This document shows positions 18,458 to 25,116 of a stretch of 35,887 nucleotides of DNA, in pieces. The notes below the pieces were generated by a model. That model was not told the DNA's origin and made no database searches. It was given only the letters and a program-made list of their open reading frames with translations. The position numbers and the translations under genes were made by a program. The stretch spans positions 1 to 35,887 of the forward strand of contig JAVBXV010000087.1 in NCBI GenBank assembly GCA_030824405.1. Direction: 5' to 3'. This stretch comes from Anaerolineales bacterium (GTDB taxonomy: Bacteria > Chloroflexota > Anaerolineae > Anaerolineales > Villigracilaceae). Numbering within the stretch: position 1 is the stretch's first letter; each line of letters begins with the position of its first letter.

Positions 18458-18509
18458 GTCGAAGGTCAAAGGTCGCACGTCAAAGACCTGTGACCTTCGA
18501 CTTTTGACG
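18458..18509 (+). repeat. Inverted heptamer repeat between dnaK and dnaJ
   Basis: Forward units GTCGAAG, GTCAAAG, GTCGCAC, GTCAAAG are followed by inverted ACCTGTG, ACCTTCG, ACTTTTG. The arms (18457-18474 and about 18486-18503) pair over 18 positions with one mismatch. A T-run (GTTTTTATT, from about 18509) follows, so partial termination or processing before dnaJ is possible. One arm is nearly the same sequence as an arm of the repeat before dnaK (about 22 of 24 positions). Confidence 0.8.
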
Positions 18510-18517
18510 TTTTTATT

Positions 18518-19657
18518 ATGAGCAGCAACCGAGATTATTACGAAGTACTTGGAATTCAACGGAACGCCAGTGATGATGAGATCAAAACTGCGTTTCGTAA
18601 ACTTGCGCGCCAGTATCATCCTGATGTGAGCAAGGAAGAACACGCCGAAGAGAAGTTCAAAGAGATCAATGAAGCCTATGGCGTGCTTTCGGATGCTGAT
18701 AAGCGCGGACGGTATGACCGCTTTGGTAAAGAGGGGCTTGGCGGCATGGGCGGCGGCGGGGGCGGTTTCCATGATTACAGCACTGACTTTGGCGATATTT
18801 TTGAAGAGATATTAGGCGGCTTTGGATTCTCGTCTGGTCGGCGTGGCGGCGCTTCGCGCAAATCTCCACGCCGCGGACGTGACCTGCAAATGGCCGTTCC
18901 GCTTACGTTTGAAGAAGCAGTCTTTGGCGTGGACAGGGATATTGAATTTGAACGTGATGAAACTTGTTCGCGTTGTAACGGCAACGGTGCAGAGCCTGGC
19001 ACCACCCCTGTAAAATGTTCCACTTGTAATGGGCAGGGTGAAGTGCGTCAGGTGCGCCAGACCTTTTTGGGCCAGATGGTGCAGACTGCTCCATGCCCAA
19101 CGTGCAGCGGTCGCGGTGAGGTAATTTCTTCGCCGTGTACCACCTGCCGAGGCGGCGGGTTGGAGCGCAAGCGCGTCAAGAAGAAAGTGCAAATTCCTGC
19201 GGGCGTCGATCAGGGCACGCAGATCCGTTTGACTGGTGAAGGTGGCCCTGGTGCATTCGGTGGCCCAAGCGGAAGTTTGTTTTTGGTGTTGGATGTCAAG
19301 CCGCATCAGTTCTTTAAACGCCGCGATAATGATGTGGTCTTGAATTTGGACATCAATGTTGCCCAGGCTGTTTTGGGTGCAGACGTGGATGTGCCAACTC
19401 TGGACGGTGAAGAGAAGTTGAAGATCCCTGCTGGCACGCAAACTGGCAAGGTCATCACGATGAAGGGTAAAGGCGTCCCTTATTTGCGACGCAAGGATCG
19501 CGGCAATCAATTGGTGATCGTGAACGTGGCGATTCCCACCAAACTGACAAAGGATCAGCGAGAACTGTTTGAGAAACTAGCTGAGAGTCTTGGCACAACG
19601 GTCAAGCCGCAGGAAAAAGGATTCCTCGATTGGTTGAATGAGACCTTGGGCTGCTAG
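18518..19657 (+). CDS. dnaJ: Chaperone DnaJ (Hsp40, type I)
   Basis: Co-chaperone of 379 residues that delivers substrates to DnaK and stimulates its ATPase. The J domain (about 5-70) contains the HPD tripeptide (YHPDVSK). A Gly/Phe-rich linker ([21 protein letters not shown]) is followed by the zinc-binding domain with four CXXCXGXG repeats ([32 protein letters not shown], about 149-214) and the C-terminal substrate-binding beta domains. All four zinc motifs are intact. No obvious Shine-Dalgarno precedes the ATG; the upstream repeat hairpin ends nine bases before it. Last gene of the CIRCE operon. Confidence 0.97.
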   Translation: MSSNRDYYEVLGIQRNASDDEIKTAFRKLARQYHPDVSKEEHAEEKFKEINEAYGVLSDADKRGRYDRFGKEGLGGMGGGGGGFHDYSTDFGDIFEEILGGFGFSSGRRGGASRKSPRRGRDLQMAVPLTFEEAVFGVDRDIEFERDETCSRCNGNGAEPGTTPVKCSTCNGQGEVRQVRQTFLGQMVQTAPCPTCSGRGEVISSPCTTCRGGGLERKRVKKKVQIPAGVDQGTQIRLTGEGGPGAFGGPSGSLFLVLDVKPHQFFKRRDNDVVLNLDINVAQAVLGADVDVPTLDGEEKLKIPAGTQTGKVITMKGKGVPYLRRKDRGNQLVIVNVAIPTKLTKDQRELFEKLAESLGTTVKPQEKGFLDWLNETLGC

Positions 19658-19688
19658 TGTTTCGTGAGAAGTACAAAGTAATTAGTGA

Positions 19689-19720
19689 CGAGCAGACGAG
19701 AGTCTGCTCGTTTTTGTTTT
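19689..19720 (+). terminator. Intrinsic terminator of the dnaK operon
   Basis: A 9-bp perfect GC-rich stem (19689-19697 and 19702-19710) with a GAGA loop is followed by TTTTTGTTTT. Confidence 0.94.
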
Positions 19721-19761
19721 GCGCATTTCTCACGGTCAATGGCTTATCATCTGCCGTCGTT

Positions 19762-19767
19762 TATAAT
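19762..19767 (+). promoter_or_regulatory. -10 box for the NUDIX-fluC-DUF190-prmA operon
   Basis: A perfect TATAAT ends 11 bases before the NUDIX ATG (19779), giving a predicted leader of about five bases. No convincing -35. No Shine-Dalgarno is seen before the ATG. Confidence 0.4.
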
Positions 19768-19778
19768 GTTTTTACCCT

Positions 19779-20234
19779 ATGATACGAACCCTTTTGAAAA
19801 TCTGGCGAGCCCTGCCCATGTGGATGCATGTCCTCGCGATACGATTGGTGCGTCCGAAATTCCGCGCAGCGGTGGCGGCGTTGATCTTTGATGAAGAGGG
19901 GCGTATTCTCCTTTTCAGGCATACCTATCGCAAGTTCGAGTGGGGACTTCCCGCAGGCGGGCTGGAGCATCGCGAACAACCTGTCGAAGCCATTGTGCGT
20001 GAATTTTTTGAAGAGACAGACATGCATATTCAGGTGGAGAAACTGCTAACCGTTGTCAGCGCCAGAGAAGACCATAATCTCAGCGCGATCTACCTGTGCA
20101 AAATTGTGAGCGGGGAATTCAAAGAGTCACACGAGATCTCGGAGATGAAATATTTCGATGTCCACGAACTGCCCGCCATGATGCTTACCGCGGAAAAAGA
20201 ATTGATACAATGGGCAGTGAAGGAAATTAAGTGA
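19779..20234 (+). CDS. NUDIX hydrolase
   Basis: A 151-residue Mg-dependent hydrolase of nucleoside diphosphates linked to another group. The Nudix box is GGLEHREQPVEAIVREFFEETDM (about 65-87): G-X5-E-X7-RE-U-X-EE is intact, including the Glu residues that bind metal, but the last conserved Gly (EE-X-G-U) is replaced by Asp. The N-terminus (about 1-25, RTLLKIWRALPMWMHVLAIRLVRPKFR) is hydrophobic and basic, like family members that may sit at the membrane. The substrate is not determinable. The stop codon overlaps the GTG start of fluC (GTGA), showing a translationally coupled operon. Confidence 0.9.
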   Translation: MIRTLLKIWRALPMWMHVLAIRLVRPKFRAAVAALIFDEEGRILLFRHTYRKFEWGLPAGGLEHREQPVEAIVREFFEETDMHIQVEKLLTVVSAREDHNLSAIYLCKIVSGEFKESHEISEMKYFDVHELPAMMLTAEKELIQWAVKEIK

Positions 20235-20614
20235 CAAATATTCTTCTTGTCGGCATTGGCGGCTTTATCGGCTCGGTCCTGCGCTATCTCGCCAGTGGAT
20301 ATGTCCAACAAGCCACGAAAAGTGTGGGCTTTCCGTATGGCACACTGGCGGTCAATGTTGTGGGCTGTTTTGTGATCGGCTTTCTTGCCCAGCTTGCCGA
20401 AGGACGCGGCGTTTTTACAAGTGAAGCGCGTGCTTTTGTTTTTATTGGCATTCTTGGCGGTTTCACCACATTCTCGTCTTTTGGAAATGAAACACTCAAC
20501 CTGGCCCGCGATAGTCAAATGATGAGCGCGCTTGCAAATGTCGGCGCAAATGTGGTCATTGGCCTGTTCGCTGTCTGGCTCGGACGCACGGTTTCATACA
20601 TGATCTGGAGGTAA
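20231..20614 (+). CDS. crcB: Fluoride ion channel FluC/CrcB
   Basis: A small membrane protein of 127 residues that exports fluoride as a dual-topology dimer. Four hydrophobic helices are visible. Family motifs: GGFIGSVLRYLASG (helix 1), GTLAVNVVGCFVIGFL (helix 2, with the pore Asn) and GGFTTFSSFGNETL (helix 3 break, with the Phe and Ser/Thr track). The start is GTG at 20231, overlapping the NUDIX stop by four bases. No fluoride riboswitch was recognised upstream. Followed two bases later by a DUF190 gene, a well-known partner of crcB. Confidence 0.95.
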   Translation: MTNILLVGIGGFIGSVLRYLASGYVQQATKSVGFPYGTLAVNVVGCFVIGFLAQLAEGRGVFTSEARAFVFIGILGGFTTFSSFGNETLNLARDSQMMSALANVGANVVIGLFAVWLGRTVSYMIWR

Positions 20615-20616
20615 AT

Positions 20617-20958
20617 ATGCACTTGCCAGAAGAAGGTTATCTACTCCGCATTTTCATTGGCGAATCAGATCGCCATGATGGCAAACCCTTGTATGAGTGG
20701 ATCGTTTTACAAGCCCGCGAACAGGGGCTTGCAGGTGCAACCGTGTTACGCGGCATCATGGGCTTTGGCGCAAATACACGCGTGATCCACACATTCAAAA
20801 TTGAACGGCTTTCAGAAGATATGCCCATGGTTGTTGAAATTGTGGATACGAAAGAAAAGCTTGAAGCGTTTCTAACTATAATAGATGAGCATATCCAGGC
20901 TGGCCTGGTCACTTTGGAGAAGGCTCAAATCCGATTTTATAAGGCAGATAAAAAATGA
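20617..20958 (+). CDS. DUF190 family protein (PII-like), FluC-linked
   Basis: A small cytoplasmic protein of 113 residues. The family signature is clear: LLRIFIGESDRHDGKPLYEWIVLQAREQGLAGATVLRGIMGFGA, followed by MPMVVEIVDTKEKLEAFL. DUF190 proteins have a PII-like fold and commonly lie next to crcB, which suggests a role with fluoride channels. The biochemical function is, to my knowledge, not settled. It begins two bases after crcB and its stop overlaps the prmA start (ATGA), so it is firmly inside the operon. Confidence 0.92.
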   Translation: MHLPEEGYLLRIFIGESDRHDGKPLYEWIVLQAREQGLAGATVLRGIMGFGANTRVIHTFKIERLSEDMPMVVEIVDTKEKLEAFLTIIDEHIQAGLVTLEKAQIRFYKADKK

Positions 20959-21875
20959 ATTGGCTTGAAGTATCCTTAACTGTAAATGGCGAACTCGCCG
21001 AGTCCGTTGCGGACGTGTTGGCGCGTTTTGCACCGAATGGCGTCATGACCGAGCAGGGTGTGCGCTTCGTCAATGACGAGGATGAAGGCACGGCTACGGG
21101 GCCGATCACCGTCCGCGCTTATTTGGAAGTCAACGATCAGCTCGAAGAGACACGACAGAAGCTCGAAGAGTCACTTTACTATTTGGGGATGATTCAACCT
21201 GTGCCGACTCCTGCCTACAAGCAGATCGCGGATCAAAACTGGATGGAAGCCTGGAAACAGCACTATAAGCCGATCCTCATCGGACAGAGACTCCTGATCC
21301 TGCCCGCGTGGTTGGAATCTCCCGAACCCAAAAGAATCCCGATCAAAATTGACCCTGGCATGGCCTTTGGCACAGGGACGCATCCCACAACGCAATTGTG
21401 CCTGGAATTGATGGAGAAACATTTTGATAATTGGGAAAAGTCAGCCGATTACCGAGTTATCGATGTCGGCTGCGGTTCAGGAATCCTCTCCATTGCCGCC
21501 TTGAAACTCGGCGCAAGCAAAGTCCTCGGCGTGGATATTGATATCGAGTCTGTCAAGAACTCCCGCGAGAATGCAGATACCAACGCAGTGGGCGAGGAGT
21601 TGATCCTCGGTCAAGGCTCGGTGACGGAAGTGCTTGCGGGTCAATTCCCGTTCAAGCAGGCTCCGCTGGTGGTGGCCAACATCCTTGGCCCGATCCTGAT
21701 CCGTCTCTTTGACGCAGGTCTCGCAGATCTGATCGAGCCAAATGGCGAGATCATCTTAAGCGGCATCCTCGATCACCAGGCAGAATCAGTCATTGCGGCT
21801 GGGCAGGCTAAAGGCTTGAAAAGAAGCGACCAGATCCAGATCGGTGATTGGGTCGCGATATCCATGAAAAAATAA
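20955..21875 (+). CDS. prmA: Ribosomal protein L11 methyltransferase PrmA
   Basis: SAM-dependent methyltransferase of 306 residues that trimethylates ribosomal protein uL11. The N-terminal substrate-recognition domain (about 1-100) begins MNWLEVSLTVNGELAESVADVLARF. The linker QNWMEAWKQHYKPI leads to the catalytic domain with PGMAFGTGTHPTTQLCLELM, the SAM motif VIDVGCGSGILSIAALKLGA (about 172-191) and VVANILGPIL, which is the PrmA form of motif IV. Start ATG overlaps the DUF190 stop by four bases. Last gene of the operon; a hairpin follows 8 bases after the stop. Confidence 0.95.
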   Translation: MNWLEVSLTVNGELAESVADVLARFAPNGVMTEQGVRFVNDEDEGTATGPITVRAYLEVNDQLEETRQKLEESLYYLGMIQPVPTPAYKQIADQNWMEAWKQHYKPILIGQRLLILPAWLESPEPKRIPIKIDPGMAFGTGTHPTTQLCLELMEKHFDNWEKSADYRVIDVGCGSGILSIAALKLGASKVLGVDIDIESVKNSRENADTNAVGEELILGQGSVTEVLAGQFPFKQAPLVVANILGPILIRLFDAGLADLIEPNGEIILSGILDHQAESVIAAGQAKGLKRSDQIQIGDWVAISMKK

Positions 21876-21882
21876 AAAAATT

Positions 21883-21925
21883 ATGTCATTGCTGAGAAGG
21901 TGTTAACCCACCCTCGCAATGACAT
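21883..21925. repeat. REP-like hairpin after prmA
   Basis: A 10-bp perfect inverted repeat (ATGTCATTGC at 21883-21892, GCAATGACAT at 21916-21925) encloses a smaller GC-rich inner pairing. On the minus strand it reads TGTCATTGCGAGG, a type of palindromic word that recurs in many bacterial genomes. The tail is TTCATTTG, a weak U-tract, so it may also end the prmA operon. Confidence 0.6.
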
Positions 21926-21944
21926 TTCATTTGTATTGTGCTAT

Positions 21945-21950
21945 CATAAT
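21945..21950 (+). promoter_or_regulatory. -10 box for the lamin-tail protein gene
   Basis: CATAAT (overlapping TATCAT at 21942-21947) ends seven bases before the ATG at 21958, so the transcript would start on or next to the start codon. No Shine-Dalgarno and no clear -35. Confidence 0.35.
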
Positions 21951-21957
21951 AACCACT

Positions 21958-22452
21958 ATGGATCGCCGTAAACTGGCTTATTACCTGCTCTTGAACATCT
22001 TCGTCTCGGCGTGCGTGACGGGGTCGATCCTGTTCTGGTACGATCGCAATTATCGCGCCGTGAGCCAGTCCACTGTTCAGCAGGCTGCCCCTTCTTCAAA
22101 CGAAAATCCGAATTCCACCTCCAATACCGATGTGCAAACAGACATTCCTGTGAAGATCAGTAGTGTCGTTGGAGCAGGTACGTTGACCTCTGAGATCGTT
22201 GTGGTGAAGTTCGAAGGCGAAGGCCAGTTGAATTTATCAGGCTGGCAATTGAAAGATGAAGACGGCAACACGTTTACATTCCCGCAGATCACACTTTACC
22301 CGAACGGCGCTGTACAGATCCACACAGCTACTGGTACAGATACCGTCATTGACCTGTACTGGGGCATAGGCGAAGGCGTGTGGAGTTCGGGAGAGAATGC
22401 ACGTTTATTTGATTCGCAAGGCAATTTGAGAGCGCTGTATCGAGTTCCGTAA
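21958..22452 (+). CDS. Membrane-anchored lamin-tail-domain (LTD) protein
   Basis: A 164-residue protein. The short basic N-terminus MDRRK is followed by one hydrophobic helix (about 6-25, LAYYLLLNIFVSACVTGSILFW), then a Ser/Asn/Thr-rich linker (about 38-60) and an LTD-like beta-sandwich (about 65-163) with the typical NLSGWQLKDEDGNTFTFP and GENARLFDSQGN stretches. The domain probably lies outside the membrane. Such domains occur at the ends of secreted nucleases and surface proteins; here the domain stands alone, so its role is unknown, perhaps binding or scaffolding. The second ATG (21958) is chosen because the longer start would begin inside the repeat. It is 65 bases from dnaX. Confidence 0.82.
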   Translation: MDRRKLAYYLLLNIFVSACVTGSILFWYDRNYRAVSQSTVQQAAPSSNENPNSTSNTDVQTDIPVKISSVVGAGTLTSEIVVVKFEGEGQLNLSGWQLKDEDGNTFTFPQITLYPNGAVQIHTATGTDTVIDLYWGIGEGVWSSGENARLFDSQGNLRALYRVP

Positions 22453-22481
22453 ATTTTGATCCGATACTTAACATTAACTTC

Positions 22482-22516
22482 ACCCCGAAACTTGACACCT
22501 GAAACCTGGTACCTAC
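22482..22516 (+). repeat. Period-7 repeat upstream of dnaX
   Basis: Five units in register (ACCCCGA, AACTTGA, CACCTGA, AACCTGG, TACCTAC) run up to the base before the dnaX ATG. The dnaX ribosome binding region is therefore made of this repeat; no classical Shine-Dalgarno is seen. Confidence 0.55.
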
Positions 22517-22517
22517 T

Positions 22518-24053
22518 ATGACCCAAGCCCTCTATCGTAAATATCGCCCCAAAGGATGGGATGCCGTCATTGGACAAGATCATGTTGTCCAGACGTTGAC
22601 TAACTCCATCAAAGCGGACCGTGTTGGTCACGCCTACCTGTTTGCTGGTCCACGTGGAACGGGCAAGACGACTGTCGCGCGTCTTCTGGCGAAAGCGGTC
22701 AATTGTCTCAACGAAGACCCCGCACAAAGACCCGATAACACCTGTGATTACTGTAAAGCGGTCAACGAAAATCGCTTTATGGATCTGATCGAAATTGACG
22801 CGGCATCCAACACATCTGTGGACGATATCCGCGATTTGCGCGACAAGATCAACTTCTCGCCCTCACAAGGCAAATACAAGATCTACATCATCGATGAAGT
22901 CCACATGCTTTCGACTGCGGCCTTCAATGCGCTCCTCAAAACACTCGAAGAGCCGCCACCGCATGCAATTTTCGTCCTGGCCACCACCGAAATTCATAAA
23001 ATCCCCGCCACAGTGCTCTCGCGCTGTCAGCGCCACGAATTCCGCCGCGTGCCCGTGGACGAGATCGTCACCAACCTCAAACAGATCGTCGCCGCCGAAA
23101 AACTCACCGCCGATGATGAAGCGCTCGTACTCATCGCCCGTCAGTCAGCGGGGGGCATGCGCGACGCGCAATCCCTGCTCGATCAGCTCGCGTCCACAGG
23201 CACAACAATCACGCTGGCGCTTGCGCAACAAGTCCTTGGCACAGCCACAAGCAAAACTGTCCTCGAGATCATCACGTCTATTCTCGATCACCAACCTGCG
23301 CACGGCCTCGAAACCATCCACCGCGCCCTAGATTCTGGCGCAGATCCGCGCTCATTGGCGCGTCAAATTGTGGAATATATGCGCGGCCTAATGCTCATTC
23401 AAATGGGCAACATTGAGCAGGTCGAAGCCACGCGCGAAGTCAAAACCCAAATGCAAACTCACGCAAATTCATTCAGCACTTCTGATGTTTTGCGAATGAT
23501 GAAGATCTTCAACAACGCCGCAACCGATCTGCGTGGGGGATGGCAGCCCTCTTTGAGTCTGGAACTCGCCCTCGCAGAAGTGCTGGACGCTCCAACAGAA
23601 TCTCCCGCGATTGCAGTGGCGCCTCGAACCAAGCCTCAGCCTGCTGCAACTCAAAAGGCAGAGTCTCAGCCCGAGGTTAAGAGCGAAGCGCCCGTCGCAG
23701 CAGATAAGCCGATCATCAACTCAGGCGAAATCGTCAAATCCTGGAAGTCACTAGCCGCGTCGCTGCCAAAGTCACAGGCGAACCTGTCTGCACTGCTAAA
23801 CTCAGTCAAGATGATTGATATTCAAGGCAAAACGCTTGTGCTCGGCCTTGCAAGTGATGTTCTAATTTCAAAGCTTGATAAGCCCGATCAGATTGAAGCG
23901 ATCCAAAAATTGATTAAAGACCACTTTGGCGTGGACGTGTCTGTTCGTTGTATCGTGACGAACGCCAAAGGCAAGATCCCAGCCAATGTTTCGCAAGATG
24001 GCATGGTCGCCACAGCCATTCAGCACGGCGGCGAAATCGTGGATGTAGATTAG
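22518..24053 (+). CDS. dnaX: DNA polymerase III subunit gamma/tau
   Basis: Clamp-loader ATPase of the replication fork, 511 residues. It begins with the classic ALYRKYRPKGWDAVIGQDHVVQTL. AAA+ motifs: P-loop GPRGTGKTT (44-52), DEVH Walker B (126-129) and SRC (168-170). The zinc module shows Cys63, Cys76 and Cys79; the fourth cysteine usual for the family is not seen in the expected place, so the zinc site is atypical or uses another ligand. A Pro/Ala/Lys-rich hinge (about 350-400) leads to a C-terminal tau-like domain. No AAAAAAG slippery site was found, so a gamma product by frameshifting is not supported. Followed by ybaB and recR, a widely conserved trio. Confidence 0.96.
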   Translation: MTQALYRKYRPKGWDAVIGQDHVVQTLTNSIKADRVGHAYLFAGPRGTGKTTVARLLAKAVNCLNEDPAQRPDNTCDYCKAVNENRFMDLIEIDAASNTSVDDIRDLRDKINFSPSQGKYKIYIIDEVHMLSTAAFNALLKTLEEPPPHAIFVLATTEIHKIPATVLSRCQRHEFRRVPVDEIVTNLKQIVAAEKLTADDEALVLIARQSAGGMRDAQSLLDQLASTGTTITLALAQQVLGTATSKTVLEIITSILDHQPAHGLETIHRALDSGADPRSLARQIVEYMRGLMLIQMGNIEQVEATREVKTQMQTHANSFSTSDVLRMMKIFNNAATDLRGGWQPSLSLELALAEVLDAPTESPAIAVAPRTKPQPAATQKAESQPEVKSEAPVAADKPIINSGEIVKSWKSLAASLPKSQANLSALLNSVKMIDIQGKTLVLGLASDVLISKLDKPDQIEAIQKLIKDHFGVDVSVRCIVTNAKGKIPANVSQDGMVATAIQHGGEIVDVD

Positions 24054-24063
24054 TCAATAACGG

Positions 24064-24077
24064 TATTTGATATTTGA
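24064..24077 (+). repeat. Heptamer pair between dnaX and ybaB
   Basis: Two exact tandem copies of TATTTGA (24064-24070 and 24071-24077) followed by a degenerate third. Same NNYYYGA theme as the repeats around dnaK. Confidence 0.45.
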
Positions 24078-24107
24078 ATACTAACTTTTTAAACAGCGAG
24101 GTATTTT

Positions 24108-24437
24108 ATGGCAAAAGGATTTAACAAAGGCCCAGCAATGGGCGGCGGGCAGGGCGGCATGATGCAGCAGATTCAGCGCATGCAAAAACAAATGGAAGAA
24201 GCGCAGGCGAAGCTCGCTGATGAAGTTGTCTCTGCGACAGCAGGCGGCGCTATCAAAGTCACCATGACGGGCGACCAGAAATGTAAATCCGTTGAGATCT
24301 CCCCAGACTTCATCAAAGACGCCGATGCTGAAATGCTGCAGGATTTGATTTTGTCCGCGGTCAATATGGCATTGGACGAATCCCGCGCCCTGCAAGAAAA
24401 GTTGATGGGTCCGCTCGCGGGTGGCTTGCCCTTTTAA
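24108..24437 (+). CDS. Nucleoid-associated protein, YbaB/EbfC family
   Basis: A small DNA-binding protein of 109 residues that acts as a dimer and has been linked to nucleoid structure and recombination. The N-terminus is Gly/Met/Gln-rich (MGGGQGGMMQQIQRMQKQMEEAQAKL), then comes the YbaB core with VSATAGGAIKVTMTGDQKCKSVEISPDFI, and a Gly/Leu-rich C-terminus (LMGPLAGGLPF). Length is typical. GCGAGGT about nine bases upstream supports the ATG. It lies between dnaX and recR as in many bacteria. Confidence 0.93.
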   Translation: MAKGFNKGPAMGGGQGGMMQQIQRMQKQMEEAQAKLADEVVSATAGGAIKVTMTGDQKCKSVEISPDFIKDADAEMLQDLILSAVNMALDESRALQEKLMGPLAGGLPF

Positions 24438-24441
24438 CGAT

Positions 24442-24462
24442 ATTTGATAATTCGATTTTCGA
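24442..24462 (+). repeat. Heptamer repeat between ybaB and recR
   Basis: Three units in register (ATTTGAT, AATTCGA, TTTTCGA) fill the 27-bp gap before the recR ATG, leaving no Shine-Dalgarno. Confidence 0.45.
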
Positions 24463-24464
24463 AT

Positions 24465-25070
24465 ATGCTCTTACCTGAATCCATCCAATCCCTGATCACC
24501 GCCCTTGAACGCCTTCCAGGCATTGGGCCAAAGTCCGCCTCACGGCTGGCGTTCTATCTACTCCGCGCGCCCGATGACATCTCGCAGGATCTATCTGCGG
24601 CGCTGGCGAATCTCAAGGTCAATACTGCCTTCTGTCAGGAATGCTTCAATATTACCGATGCAGGGCGGGTTCGCTGCGAGGTATGTGAGTCAACCAAACG
24701 CGATGCGTCAGTAATCTGTGTTGTTGAAGAAGCGTTGGATGTTCTTGCCTTGGAGCGCACGGGTGGCTTCCAGGGAAAGTACCATGTCTTGCAAGGTGTG
24801 TTATCTCCCATCGAAGGCATCGGTCCCGATGATTTGAAGATCAAGCAATTGGTGGCGCGTGTCGCCAGTGGGGAAGTGAAGGAAATTATTCTTGCTACCA
24901 ACCCCAGTATGGAAGGCGATGCAACTGCACAGTATTTACAAACACAACTAAAGAATTTTGATGTTCATGTTACCCGTCTTGCCAGAGGTCTACCCGTAGG
25001 CGGTGACCTTGAATATGCCGATCAAAACACCTTGCTAAGAGCTTTATCTGGAAGACAGGAAATGAACTAA
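24465..25070 (+). CDS. recR: Recombination mediator RecR
   Basis: DNA repair protein of 201 residues that works with RecO/RecF to load RecA at gaps. An N-terminal helix-hairpin-helix region (LERLPGIGPKSASRLAFYLL, about 15-33) is followed by the Cys4 zinc finger (Cys57, Cys60, Cys71, Cys74) and a Toprim domain (about 83-180, VVEEALDVLALERTGGFQGKYHVLQG). A Walker-like C-terminal part with ARGLPVGGDLEYADQNTLLRALSGR completes it. The ATG at 24465 gives the usual MLLPESIQSL start; an upstream TTG is rejected. A strong terminator follows. Confidence 0.96.
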   Translation: MLLPESIQSLITALERLPGIGPKSASRLAFYLLRAPDDISQDLSAALANLKVNTAFCQECFNITDAGRVRCEVCESTKRDASVICVVEEALDVLALERTGGFQGKYHVLQGVLSPIEGIGPDDLKIKQLVARVASGEVKEIILATNPSMEGDATAQYLQTQLKNFDVHVTRLARGLPVGGDLEYADQNTLLRALSGRQEMN

Positions 25071-25074
25071 AATC

Positions 25075-25110
25075 AAGTGACAGTCACCTCAAAGGTGACT
25101 GTCACTTTTT
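25075..25110 (+). terminator. Strong terminator after recR, abutting the next start codon
   Basis: A perfect 14-bp stem (25075-25088 and 25094-25107) with a 5-nt loop ends in five T (25106-25110). It starts four bases after the recR stop and ends six bases before the glycosyltransferase ATG, leaving no room for a downstream promoter. Confidence 0.93.
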
Positions 25111-25116
25111 ACTCTC

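Noticed and set aside
18032-18772. 246-codon minus-strand ORF opposite dnaK and dnaJ
   Set aside because: It is antisense to two clear chaperone genes and their repeat; long shadow frames are common opposite GC-rich codons. No ribosome binding site or domain.
19720-19778. Fluoride riboswitch before the NUDIX-crcB operon
   Set aside because: The gap between the dnaJ terminator and the NUDIX ATG is short, the -10 box is about 12 bases from the ATG, and I could not see the riboswitch core.
22518-24053. Programmed frameshift site in dnaX
   Set aside because: No AAAAAAG or similar slippery heptamer followed by a stem-loop was found; only an A5 run near 23908.
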